Shown piece by piece: positions 8,318-16,917 of a DNA stretch of 25,622 nt; positions within the stretch are counted from its first letter, which is position 1, and each line of letters opens with the position of its first letter. A program made the position numbers and the translations under genes. The stretch comes from CAZEER01 sp964511215 (lineage in GTDB: Bacteria > Fidelibacterota > Marinisomatia > Marinisomatales > UBA1611). The stretch is from positions 1-25,622 of the forward strand of contig CAZEER010000029.1 of NCBI GenBank assembly GCA_964511215.1, read 5' to 3'. The notes beneath the pieces are model-generated. The model was given only the letters and a program-made list of their open reading frames with translations, made no database searches and had not been told where the DNA came from.

Positions 8318-10523
8318 TGATTAATTCCAAAGCATTCTTTATTATAGAATCTTTACTTGGTAGAGTAGCTGTTGCAGCAACTCCAAGTGGGATAAAACTA
8401 TCTTGGGCAGCATGTAACCTGATGTTTAATTTATTTTTTGATTTAACTACCAGTTGTGCCAATAACCCTTCACCATGGCAACCAGTTTCCCTACACTCAT
8501 CAATAATTAATATATTTTTGCATTTACCAATAGTCTCGATTAGAGCTTTAATATTGATCGGAGCTAGCCAACGAAGGTCTATAATTTTAATCTTTTTCTT
8601 TAATTTTTTTTCAATTTCCTTTTGTGCCTGTAAAGATAAATATAGACCATTACCATAGGTAATGATCGTCAGAAAATTCCCATTACCATATAAGGCGAAT
8701 TCACCCACCGGAATTTCTTGGTCTAATTCAGGATATTTGAATGTCCACCTCCCATCTTTTTCATTATATAAATCCTTAGTCATATAGAGTGCAATAGGTT
8801 CAATAAATACAATAATTCTACCATTTTCATAAGCTTCTCTAACTGCAGTTCTTAGCATTTTCACAGCATCTAGACCATTAGATGGAACTGCTAGTATAAT
8901 CCCCGGAATATCCCTAAATATTGTAAGTGAATTATCATTATGGAAATGTCCGCCAAAACCTTTTTGGTAGGCAAGTCCTGGAACCCTTAATACCATTGGA
9001 TTAGTGAATCTCCCTTCAGAAAAAAATGATAATGTTGCTGCCTCTCCACGGAGCTGATCTTCTGCATTGTGTAAGTATGCTAAAAATTGAATTTCAGGAA
9101 TTGGGATAAAACCATTATGGGAGAAACCTATTGCAAAACCTATGATTGATGTTTCATCTAATAGACTATTAAAAACTCTGCGTGATCCAAACTGCCTAAG
9201 TAGATCTGCTGTAACATGGTAGACCCCACCTTTTTCGGCAACATCTTCACCAAAAATTAAAGTATTAGAATACTGGAGCATAATATCAGATAAAGCATAA
9301 TTGATTAATTTACCCATATGCTGATGGTTTTTTAATCGATCAAATTCTTTACTGAAAATTTTTTTGCGGTCTTCCTGTGATGGATATTGAGGAGAATTTC
9401 TAAAGGTCTTATTTGCTGTAATTGAAGTCATTACATCGATTGAAGTTTTAAGTTTTGGCCTCAACACTGAAGCATTAAAGACATATTCTACTTGGTCACG
9501 TGTTTTATTATAAATTGATATAATTTCTTCAGATGTCAAACATTGATTTTCAATCAAGATACGTGCCGAGTGGATCAATGGATCATTAAATTCAGTTTTC
9601 TCTATTTCTTTGAGCGATCTATAACCAACCTCTATATCAGAACCAGCATGCCCCATAAGCCTCACTGTTTTCATATGTAAAAAAACAGGAGATCTATTCA
9701 GCCTACATATTTTCTCTACTTTTTTGGATTTATTTACTAAATCTAGAATATGGAGTCCGTCAGACTGTAGATACTCTATTGCATATCTTTTTGAAAAGTT
9801 TTTATCAATCCATGTGTTATCTGTTGGTACAGAAATCCCCAGCCCATTATCTTCACAAATAAAAATGATTGGGATATGCCCTCCCATACTATTCACCCAA
9901 CTAGCTGTATTCAAAGCAGATAATGCAGATGCATGGTTTACACTCCCATCTCCAAAACTACATAATACAATTCCATTTTGACCTAATTTTCTTTCTTGGA
10001 TGCCAATATCCTTCGCTCTATCAATTGAAAATGCAGTACCTACAGCTTTTGGTAAATGGCTAGCAATTGTACTTGTCTGAGGAGGAATATTTAGATCCTT
10101 ACTACCAATAACTTTGTGGCGGCCACCACTTATTGGGTCATCTGACGATGCCATAAAGGATAACGCCATATCATAAATAGGAGTGGATTTGTGTATTTGT
10201 TTTGATCTCTCTAAAAAGAATGGGCCACTTCTATAGTGCAGAAAAGCCATATCAGTATAAGGGAATATTTGACCAAAAACAGCATTGCCTTCATGCCCAG
10301 CACTGCCAATAGTATAAAAGCACTTACCTTCATCTTTTAAGAGTCGCGCCTTGATATCCATGTGCCGACTCATGATTTGAGATTCAAAAATAGAAATAAG
10401 ATTTGCTTTGGAAATATTAGTGCTTGATAAACTTACATTTGTTTTTGATTCAGGAAATTCACCTTCTTGAACCCTGTGAATAAAGTTATTATCTACTACC
10501 TCTGCCCTATTAAATAAAGACAT
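8310..10523 (-). CDS. Fused alpha-beta 2-oxoacid dehydrogenase E1 (branched-chain type)
   Basis: The 737-residue protein joins E1-alpha and E1-beta of a thiamine-diphosphate-dependent 2-oxoacid dehydrogenase. The alpha part (about 40-375) has YTIGSAGHEGN, HYRSGPFF and the TPP motif GDGSVNH starting at 191 with CEDNGLGISVPT about 30 residues on. The beta part (about 390-737) has FGEDVAEKGGVYHVT, DETSIIGFAIG, the FTNPMVLRVP stretch and the C-terminal LRWLAPINIK and IIDECRETGCHGEG. Such fusions are best known among 2-oxoisovalerate dehydrogenases, which decarboxylate branched-chain 2-oxoacids and pass the acyl group to a lipoyl E2. No E2 or E3 gene is in the window, so it must borrow one or work differently. 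It lies 26 bases after thyX and overlaps the FabD-like gene. Fold certain; substrate not. Confidence 0.88.
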   Translation of the reverse strand: MSLFNRAEVVDNNFIHRVQEGEFPESKTNVSLSSTNISKANLISIFESQIMSRHMDIKARLLKDEGKCFYTIGSAGHEGNAVFGQIFPYTDMAFLHYRSGPFFLERSKQIHKSTPIYDMALSFMASSDDPISGGRHKVIGSKDLNIPPQTSTIASHLPKAVGTAFSIDRAKDIGIQERKLGQNGIVLCSFGDGSVNHASALSALNTASWVNSMGGHIPIIFICEDNGLGISVPTDNTWIDKNFSKRYAIEYLQSDGLHILDLVNKSKKVEKICRLNRSPVFLHMKTVRLMGHAGSDIEVGYRSLKEIEKTEFNDPLIHSARILIENQCLTSEEIISIYNKTRDQVEYVFNASVLRPKLKTSIDVMTSITANKTFRNSPQYPSQEDRKKIFSKEFDRLKNHQHMGKLINYALSDIMLQYSNTLIFGEDVAEKGGVYHVTADLLRQFGSRRVFNSLLDETSIIGFAIGFSHNGFIPIPEIQFLAYLHNAEDQLRGEAATLSFFSEGRFTNPMVLRVPGLAYQKGFGGHFHNDNSLTIFRDIPGIILAVPSNGLDAVKMLRTAVREAYENGRIIVFIEPIALYMTKDLYNEKDGRWTFKYPELDQEIPVGEFALYGNGNFLTIITYGNGLYLSLQAQKEIEKKLKKKIKIIDLRWLAPINIKALIETIGKCKNILIIDECRETGCHGEGLLAQLVVKSKNKLNIRLHAAQDSFIPLGVAATATLPSKDSIIKNALELING

Positions 10524-10549
10524 AGTGCAACTATTTGGATGAAATCATC

Positions 10550-11512
10550 TTATTTCTTTAATGATAATAGTTTTTCCTTGAATTCTCTTAACTCTCGGAT
10601 ATTGCCACTTTTAATTTCACCTGAATTCCATTTTAGGGTGAAATCATTATTTGAATCACGCCCGCCTTGTTTCTGATATAATGCATATAATTCTTCATCC
10701 TTTCTTGGTTTATTAGTGTGTATTGATGCTGTTATTTGATATGCAGCATCTTCTAATATATCATCAATCACTCTATTTGGTAATTTTTTTTCTAGAAGGC
10801 CTTGTTCAATTCTAGAGAACCTCAGCCCACTTACAACATAGTCCTGGTATGCTTCCCAAGCAAATGGAGCTACTGCTTTAACCGACCTGGCCATTGCATC
10901 TGAAAATACGCGAATTTCATATTGAGCATGGCTATCAGAACGTAAACCTATAAAATGTAATAAATTATGTAGATCATTCTTCCAGTACCACTCTGTATAT
11001 AAATTTACTGGGAGTATTGCGCGGGCTAGCTCACGTGCAACACCTGCTTCATTTAATTCAGAATAAATTTCAAAACTTCTATTAGAAATTTCCTCAAAAT
11101 ATTCCCGCACTTTTTCCTTTAATTCTTTTGAAACACTTCCTACTCTGCCTTGTTTATTTAAAGTACTCTGGAATTGGATATTATCAGGGTCTGGAAAATA
11201 GAATTCATCTCTTGCTTCAGAGTAGCGCAAGGAATATTCATTAATATTTGCAGTACGATGGCGGACCCATTGCCTCGCAACAAAGATAGGCATCTTGCAG
11301 TGAAACTTGAATTCAACCATTTCAAATGGAGTAGTATGCCTGTGTCGCATTAAATATCGAATAAGTCCACGATCCTGAGATACCTTGCTAGTACCTCTGC
11401 CATAGCTTACTCTCGCAGCCTGAACAATGGCATCATCACCTCCCATTGAATCCACAAGCCTGACGAAACCTTTATCTAAACATTTAATTGAATCATTTGG
11501 CGCTTCTGTCAT
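10550..11512 (-). CDS. thyX: Flavin-dependent thymidylate synthase ThyX
   Basis: The 320-residue enzyme makes dTMP from dUMP using methylenetetrahydrofolate and reduced FAD. The ThyX signature is present as RHRTANINEYSLRY at 84-97, preceded by the conserved RHRHTTPFEM and followed by RYSEARDEFY. The C-terminal part has DLHNLLHFIGLR and the downstream AQYEIR that complete the FAD and dUMP sites. It is somewhat longer than the 220-250 residue ThyX proteins and fits the longer bacterial class; the last 40 residues are charged and probably not catalytic. No thyA is in the window. It sits nine bases after the O-methyltransferase gene and 26 before the E1 fusion. Its riboflavin-derived cofactor makes the nearby rib operon suggestive, but that operon is on the other strand. 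Confidence 0.95.
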   Translation of the reverse strand: MTEAPNDSIKCLDKGFVRLVDSMGGDDAIVQAARVSYGRGTSKVSQDRGLIRYLMRHRHTTPFEMVEFKFHCKMPIFVARQWVRHRTANINEYSLRYSEARDEFYFPDPDNIQFQSTLNKQGRVGSVSKELKEKVREYFEEISNRSFEIYSELNEAGVARELARAILPVNLYTEWYWKNDLHNLLHFIGLRSDSHAQYEIRVFSDAMARSVKAVAPFAWEAYQDYVVSGLRFSRIEQGLLEKKLPNRVIDDILEDAAYQITASIHTNKPRKDEELYALYQKQGGRDSNNDFTLKWNSGEIKSGNIRELREFKEKLLSLKK

Positions 11513-11521
11513 TTTAAAAAA

Positions 11522-12160
11522 CTATTTTATTTTTCTGTATATCATAACACCATCACGTACAGGTAATAGTAATGGTTCTAATCTATCATTATTTTTTATC
11601 AATTCAGCGGTTTCTCTTAGTGCCTTAGAATCATCATCATAAGGCTCTAAAACAGAACCACTCCATAACATATTATCAAAAACACCAATTCCACCTGATT
11701 TCAATAACTGAAAACCCTTATTATGATAATTAGGATAATTTATTTTATCTGCATCAACAAACACCATATCAAACGAATTATTTTTAAATTTTTCTAGAGA
11801 CTTCATTGCTTGTCCTTCATGGATAGTAATCTTGTGACCTGATTCCGATTCATTAAACCACTGAGAAGCAGTTGCTATATGTTTTTGCATCAATTCACAT
11901 GAATCTATTCTACCATTCTGAGGTAATACTTCAGCCATTTTCAATGCACTGTATCCAGTAAACATTCCAATTTCTAAGATGTTTTTTGCCCCGGAAACCT
12001 TGATCAACATTTGCAATATACCCCCAACAAGTGGACCGGAAAGCATTTTAGGAATTTCTTCAGATTCCCAAGTTTTCTTAGTTAACCTTTTTAATAGATG
12101 TGAATCATTTAAAGAAAACTGCTTGCAATATGTTTCAATTTGTTCTGATGTGAAATGCAC
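11522..12160 (-). CDS. Class I SAM O-methyltransferase, caffeoyl-CoA OMT-like
   Basis: The 212-residue protein matches the small bacterial O-methyltransferase family (COG4122, methyltransferase 3). It has the SAM-binding NILEIGMFTGYSAL, the acidic SCELMQKH loop, and the metal/catechol motifs FVDADKINYPNYHN and FDNMLWSGSV. Such enzymes methylate catechol-like hydroxyls in a Mg-dependent way; the substrate here is unknown. The start codon is GTG, in a TAGTG junction where the stop of the phosphatase gene and this start share one base. It is followed by thyX nine bases on. It probably travels with the phosphatase and thyX in one transcript. Confidence 0.88.
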   Translation of the reverse strand: MHFTSEQIETYCKQFSLNDSHLLKRLTKKTWESEEIPKMLSGPLVGGILQMLIKVSGAKNILEIGMFTGYSALKMAEVLPQNGRIDSCELMQKHIATASQWFNESESGHKITIHEGQAMKSLEKFKNNSFDMVFVDADKINYPNYHNKGFQLLKSGGIGVFDNMLWSGSVLEPYDDDSKALRETAELIKNNDRLEPLLLPVRDGVMIYRKIK

Positions 12161-12936
12161 TAGGGTTTTAATATTAAATACGTTTTATCCACAGCTTCAA
12201 TTTTTCCCGCAATCAATCCTGGCTCTAATATCGTTTTCTCCAAATTGTATTTTCTGACATTCCCATGAAGATCAATTAATTTTCCACCCGCTTCATTTAT
12301 AATACAATTCCCTGCACATATGTCCCACTCATTCTTTGGCCTAAGTGATGCGAAAATATCTGCTCTCCCTGCCGCTGTCAGTCCAAGCTTATATGCAACA
12401 GAACCTATCGGTTTTAATTCCGCAAAAACATCATCAAACTGCTTCCATAGACCATTTTTAGTCTCCGACCGACTATTCAAAATAACCATTTCATTAAGAT
12501 TTTCATTTGCAATACATTTAATGGGTTTTTCATTGAGTTTCGCCCCATCACCTTTAAATGCGCTAAATAATTCAGATGTAACTGGGTTATATAAAATTCC
12601 CATAATCGGATTACCATTTTCTACTAGAGCAATGCTTACAACAAAATTTGGGATTCCTTCAATAAATTCTTTTGTTCCATCTAAAGGGTCTACAACCCAT
12701 ACTCTATCTTTAGTGAGTCTATCTTTTGAATCAATCGTCTCTTCTGATAGCCAACCATAATCAGGAAAAGATTCTATAAGAATTTTCTTTAACCTTGCAT
12801 CAGATGCATGATCAGCTGGTGTTACAGGGTTATGATATCCTTTATCCTTAATCTCATAATCAGCTTTATAATAATCAAGGATTAGATCCCCAGCCTCTAG
12901 AGCTGCATCTTTAGCTATCATTAATTCAGAAATCAT
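12160..12936 (-). CDS. cysQ: CysQ-type 3'(2'),5'-bisphosphate nucleotidase / inositol monophosphatase family
   Basis: The 258-residue protein is a Mg-dependent, lithium-sensitive-type phosphatase. Metal ligands are visible: Glu65-Glu66 in WLSEE, Asp83, Asp86 in DPLDGTKEF, and Asp in NEWDICAG near 204. The DPLDGTKEF form followed by IEGIPNF is typical of CysQ, which clears 3'-phosphoadenosine 5'-phosphate left by sulfate assimilation and sulfotransfer. A related inositol- or histidinol-phosphatase cannot be fully excluded. It starts a tight group with the methyltransferase and thyX, and is separated from the sulfatase by 59 bases, the widest gap in this half of the minus-strand run (only the 63-base one before the SOUL gene is larger). 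Confidence 0.82.
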   Translation of the reverse strand: MISELMIAKDAALEAGDLILDYYKADYEIKDKGYHNPVTPADHASDARLKKILIESFPDYGWLSEETIDSKDRLTKDRVWVVDPLDGTKEFIEGIPNFVVSIALVENGNPIMGILYNPVTSELFSAFKGDGAKLNEKPIKCIANENLNEMVILNSRSETKNGLWKQFDDVFAELKPIGSVAYKLGLTAAGRADIFASLRPKNEWDICAGNCIINEAGGKLIDLHGNVRKYNLEKTILEPGLIAGKIEAVDKTYLILKP

Positions 12937-12953
12937 GATAGTGAATTTAACTT

Positions 12954-12980
12954 ATAATATTTGTACACTAAACAATACAA
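12954..12980 (-). promoter_or_regulatory. Possible internal promoter ahead of cysQ
   Basis: In the 59-base gap after the sulfatase stop, the minus strand shows TTGTAT (12980-12975) and TATTAT (12959-12954) with a 15-base spacer, or TTATAA with 17. This would let the cysQ-to-FabD-like group be transcribed apart from the lipid/photolyase group. AT-rich sequence makes such matches common. Confidence 0.3.
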
Positions 12981-12995
12981 TAGATGAAGATATTG

Positions 12996-14942
12996 TTAAT
13001 TAATTATTATTTCATCAGAGAATAACCAACACGGACCTCCTGAACCAGGATGATATGAAGGACATTGATTTAAATTCTTAGCCGTGACTCTTATGTAACG
13101 TGATTTTATTTCTTCAGGCATAATTGTATATTTAACAATCTTTTGCTCAAAACTGAAGTTATTATCTGGATATGTTTCATATAGTAATTTAAAATTATTA
13201 CCATCTACAGAATGCTCAATTTCAACTTTCTTGGGTAAAAATATCCAATAAACTTGGTTTAAGAGAAAACGAGTTTGTATTTTATTTATTTTTTGGATCT
13301 TACCTAAATCAATTGTAGCAATTAAATCTTCGGCCTCAAATCCTTGCCAAGATTGATCTCTAAAATTTATTGACCCACCTAAACCATTGATTAATGCATC
13401 CACATTTTCACCAGGATATTTTTTATGAGCATTATTTTTTAAAACTATCCTTTTCCCTATAGCTCCATGTTCAATTTTTTGTAATGGAGGCTTTACACCA
13501 CATATTACATCATATGTTTCAGTGCCAATTCTATCTGATAACTTATCTCCTAACATTGCTCGTGCTTCTTCGCCTAATTCTTTTAAATCATTTACAATAT
13601 CTGGATAGTATTTTGAAACATCTTTTGTTTCACTTATATCATTGACCAAATCATAGAGTTCTAATCCTGATTGTCCTTTCCCATATGGTCCAGGATGTAA
13701 ATTTTTACCAGGTTCAACATTTAAATAAGAACGATATCGATGTGGGAATACAAGTTTCCATTGACCTTTTCTCACAGCTATAAGTTTTTCTTCATAATAA
13801 TAAAATAAATCATTTCGAGAATTTGCATTTGGTAATCCTTCTAGTAAAGGCATCATACTTATTCCATCAATCTTATTTTTAATTCTTTTTTCACCAACGA
13901 TATCTTGAATTGTTGGCAGTATATCAATAGTAGCAGCTATGTTAGAAATTTTTTGATCTGGTTTTATTTGTCTAGGCCAACGCATAATACAAGGAACCCT
14001 TGCGCCTCCTTCCCACATTGTACCTTTACCTTCTCTAAGAGGTCCCGCAGAACCACCCCATTTCCCATAGTTCAGCCATGGTCCATTATCACTAGCATAA
14101 ATAACCAAAGTATTATCATCTATACCATTATTTTCGAGTGCATTTAAAATTTGTCCAACTGACCAATCGATTTCCATAATCACATCACCATAAAGACCTA
14201 ACTCACTTTTGCCTAAAAATTTTTCAGAGACTGCGATTGGTTGGTGTGGCATCGGATGAGGAACATAAAGAAAAAACGGGCCATTTTTTACTCTATTAAT
14301 AAAGTCCACTGCTTTCTCAGTAATCATAGTGGTCAGTTTAGCTTGATCATCTAATGATTCTATTTTGTCAACTGGTTTATTACCTTCCCAGAAATACATT
14401 GGTGGGTAATAACTATTTTTCTCTCCTGCAATGGGATTTCCATCATAGTCAACTGGCCACATATCATTTGAGCAAATCAGTCCACTATATTCATCAAACC
14501 CATTCTGCAGTGGTAAGTATTTTTCTCTGTGTCCCAGGTGCCATTTCCCAAAGATTGCATTCTGATAGCCATGGCGTTTTAAGAGTTTTGCAATTGTTTC
14601 AGTATTGGGATCCAGACCAGTTACATCCCATGGGCTAAGCGCACCTTGTACACCAACCCGTTCAGAATAGCTACCTGTCATAAGAGAAGCACGTGATGCG
14701 CTACAAACCGCCTGCGAAACGTAAAAATCAGTAAATAACATGCCTTCTTTTGCCATCTTATCAATATTTGGAGTATAAAACCCTTTAGCTCCATAACAGC
14801 CTAAGTCTCCATAACCTTGATCATCTGTTAAAATTAAAACAATATTAGGCAAATCAGGTTTCTGACTACAGCTTCCAATAAATAATAAAATATGAATTAT
14901 AAAAATCAATCTAGTCAATTGTAGAATAATATAATTAATCAT
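12996..14942 (-). CDS. Lipoprotein sulfatase with C-terminal F5/8-type carbohydrate-binding domain
   Basis: The 648-residue protein begins with a lipoprotein signal ending in FIGSC (Cys25), so it should be tethered outside the cytoplasmic membrane. The sulfatase domain follows: VLILTDDQGYGDLGCYG supplies the metal aspartates, and VCSASRASLMTG holds Cys80, the residue converted to formylglycine. FGKWHLGH and YASDNGPW complete the site. After about residue 520 comes a discoidin/F5/8-like domain (DLIATIDLGKIQKINKIQTRF, later SRYIRVTA), which usually binds sugars. The enzyme probably removes sulfate from marine polysaccharides or glycans. The formylglycine-generating enzyme is not in the window. 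The gene overlaps the preceding TPMT-like gene by four bases (ATGA). Confidence 0.92.
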   Translation of the reverse strand: MINYIILQLTRLIFIIHILLFIGSCSQKPDLPNIVLILTDDQGYGDLGCYGAKGFYTPNIDKMAKEGMLFTDFYVSQAVCSASRASLMTGSYSERVGVQGALSPWDVTGLDPNTETIAKLLKRHGYQNAIFGKWHLGHREKYLPLQNGFDEYSGLICSNDMWPVDYDGNPIAGEKNSYYPPMYFWEGNKPVDKIESLDDQAKLTTMITEKAVDFINRVKNGPFFLYVPHPMPHQPIAVSEKFLGKSELGLYGDVIMEIDWSVGQILNALENNGIDDNTLVIYASDNGPWLNYGKWGGSAGPLREGKGTMWEGGARVPCIMRWPRQIKPDQKISNIAATIDILPTIQDIVGEKRIKNKIDGISMMPLLEGLPNANSRNDLFYYYEEKLIAVRKGQWKLVFPHRYRSYLNVEPGKNLHPGPYGKGQSGLELYDLVNDISETKDVSKYYPDIVNDLKELGEEARAMLGDKLSDRIGTETYDVICGVKPPLQKIEHGAIGKRIVLKNNAHKKYPGENVDALINGLGGSINFRDQSWQGFEAEDLIATIDLGKIQKINKIQTRFLLNQVYWIFLPKKVEIEHSVDGNNFKLLYETYPDNNFSFEQKIVKYTIMPEEIKSRYIRVTAKNLNQCPSYHPGSGGPCWLFSDEIIIN

Positions 14943-15559
14943 CGTCTTTTTGATTCAATTTTTTTAAAAATTATCAATTTCTCCCTGCCTTTTCTAGGTT
15001 TAATAGATTGCTCTGGAAACTCTTCCTTGCGAATTACCCATCCATCATTAAAAATAGATTTTACCTCATCAATTGTAGTACCGTATGGAGGTCCACCTTC
15101 ATTAATTTTTTTGTTCAAAGGAAACCAAAGGCCTATTAATTCACCATTGATTTTTAAAATATTCTGGACCAGATTTTCATATTCTTTCCTCCGGCTAGGG
15201 TGTATCGCACAAAAACATGTTTGTTCAATTACATAATCAAAGGATTCATTGAATTCTGGCGTTAGGTTAAACATATCTATATTTAAAATATTAATTTTCA
15301 CTCTTTCTCTATATACCAAGTTTTTTAGTGACTTAATTGCTGAAGGTGCAAAATCAATTGCAGTTACATCAAAACCATGTTTAGCAAACATTAATGCATC
15401 ATACCCCCGACCACAACCAAGGATACATAATCTATCTTTTTTCAAATATTTTGTCAGGTTTTGAAACACTGGTGTTGGGCCACCTAAATCCCACCCCGTA
15501 TCATTAGCTAAATAAATATCTTCCCAAAATTGCGCACTATCTTCAATATTATTTTTCAT
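14939..15559 (-). CDS. TPMT-like thiol/halide S-methyltransferase
   Basis: The 206-residue SAM-dependent enzyme has the thiopurine-methyltransferase fold. Motifs are FWEDIYLANDTGWDLGGPTP near 11-30, ILGCGRGYDALMFAKHGFDV for SAM, AIDFAPSAI, and EQTCFCAIHPSRR with GGPPYGTT further on. These suit the bacterial and plant members that methylate thiols, sulfide or halide ions (HOL-type) more than thiopurines. Marine members could release methyl halides or detoxify sulfide or oxidised thiols. It lies 17 bases after the photolyase and overlaps the sulfatase by four, so it appears to be part of the same transcript. The acceptor cannot be told from sequence. Confidence 0.85.
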   Translation of the reverse strand: MKNNIEDSAQFWEDIYLANDTGWDLGGPTPVFQNLTKYLKKDRLCILGCGRGYDALMFAKHGFDVTAIDFAPSAIKSLKNLVYRERVKINILNIDMFNLTPEFNESFDYVIEQTCFCAIHPSRRKEYENLVQNILKINGELIGLWFPLNKKINEGGPPYGTTIDEVKSIFNDGWVIRKEEFPEQSIKPRKGREKLIIFKKIESKRR

Positions 15560-15576
15560 AAAAAGATCAATTATAA

Positions 15577-16917
15577 CTAAGCCGAATACATATTTATGTA
15601 TTTGTGAACATCAAATTTAGACTTACATCCATTGTAATTCATATATCTTATCTTGCCGTAGACTGGTCGATCAAACCATGCCCGATCATGTACTCCGCCA
15701 ATACTCCAGGCAATACCTGTATAGCCCTTAGGATCTCTTCCGTCTAGCTCATATTTATCATTTAATTCTATCGCTATCTGAAGAGCAACTTCAGGATTTG
15801 GACTCCATTCTAAAATTTTCTTTGCCCAATACATGCGCATGTATCCATGCATTTTACCTGTAAATTTCATCTGATTTTGTGCTGCATTCCATAGTAAATC
15901 ATGGGTTGCAGCTGCTTCAAATTGTTCTAATGTATACAAAAAATCTCTCTCATCTTTTCTGTGTTCGTTTAAGGTTTTCTGGGCCCATGAATGGAACCCT
16001 TCAAAGTAATCGTAGTTTTTTTCATATTCACAAAAATTGTCAGCTAATTCTTTTCTAATAATTAATTCTTCTAAAAAAGCTACTTTATCAGAAAGAAATA
16101 ATTTGGATCGCGTTATTTCAAGTGCTACACTTTGAGCAGATATATGACCAAAATGAAAATATGGGCTTAAATTACTTAGACTATTTTTAGTAGGGTCATT
16201 TCTGTTTTTATTATAATCAACTAAAACTTTTTTCAGTGTTTTTATTTTTTTTTTTGCAGAAATCTCTCCTGGAGTAAGCCAGTCAACATTTTTAACTGTT
16301 TTATCAATTTTCAGTTCTGACATAATCTTATTAAATACTAATGACTGAATCTGAACCTTACCATACGGATGGTAGTCTAAATTTGGATAATCCACCAAAT
16401 ATTCATCCAATTTAGAATTAATCTTTTTTCGAATTGTGTAAGCTGCAAACTCTTTTTTATTTGAAGCAATCCATACAGGAACAATGTTATGTGCATCTAC
16501 CTGAAAAAATGGAATGTTAATTTTCTCTAAAACTTTTTTTATTCTATACTTGTAAATTTTCAAAGGTGTATAGTCTACAAAGATTGTTCCAATTGATTTT
16601 TCTGATACAATTTTTGGAATCACTACGTTTGCTTTTCCCTTAAGAAGAAAAAAACTTATATTCTTTTTATGTAGTTGAGTTTGAGTTTCCTTCAAACCTT
16701 TAAATAAAAAACTATATTGTCTTACATTTGCATCGGGAAAAATTCCAACATATTGAAAACAAACGTAAAGTGGGACTCTATTCTTAATAGCTAAGTTTTG
16801 AGCCGCAAGAAGTGACCAGTTTTCAAATGAGCGCTTTTCTCTAATCATCCAATATAGCACGGCAGAACCTGAAAATGCACCACCCCTCAAAACTTTTACT
16901 CTATCTGGATGAATCAT
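15577..16917 (-). CDS. phr: Class II CPD photolyase
   Basis: The protein repairs cyclobutane pyrimidine dimers in light using FAD. It has an N-terminal antenna-chromophore domain (about 1-130) and the C-terminal FAD/helical domain. Class II signatures near the C-terminus are unmistakable: HDLLWNAAQNQM, GKMHGYMRMYWAKKILEW, LNDKYELDGRDPKGYTGIAW and SIGGVHDRAWFDRPVYGKIR. I chose the ATG at 16917 (446 residues), not the in-frame ATG at 16950. It forms a TAATG junction with the stop of the SRPBCC gene, and the protein there begins MIHPDRVKVLRGG as class II photolyases do. The coupling ties the photolyase to the upstream lipid genes. The family is typically light- or stress-induced. Confidence 0.95.
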   Translation of the reverse strand: MIHPDRVKVLRGGAFSGSAVLYWMIREKRSFENWSLLAAQNLAIKNRVPLYVCFQYVGIFPDANVRQYSFLFKGLKETQTQLHKKNISFFLLKGKANVVIPKIVSEKSIGTIFVDYTPLKIYKYRIKKVLEKINIPFFQVDAHNIVPVWIASNKKEFAAYTIRKKINSKLDEYLVDYPNLDYHPYGKVQIQSLVFNKIMSELKIDKTVKNVDWLTPGEISAKKKIKTLKKVLVDYNKNRNDPTKNSLSNLSPYFHFGHISAQSVALEITRSKLFLSDKVAFLEELIIRKELADNFCEYEKNYDYFEGFHSWAQKTLNEHRKDERDFLYTLEQFEAAATHDLLWNAAQNQMKFTGKMHGYMRMYWAKKILEWSPNPEVALQIAIELNDKYELDGRDPKGYTGIAWSIGGVHDRAWFDRPVYGKIRYMNYNGCKSKFDVHKYINMYSA

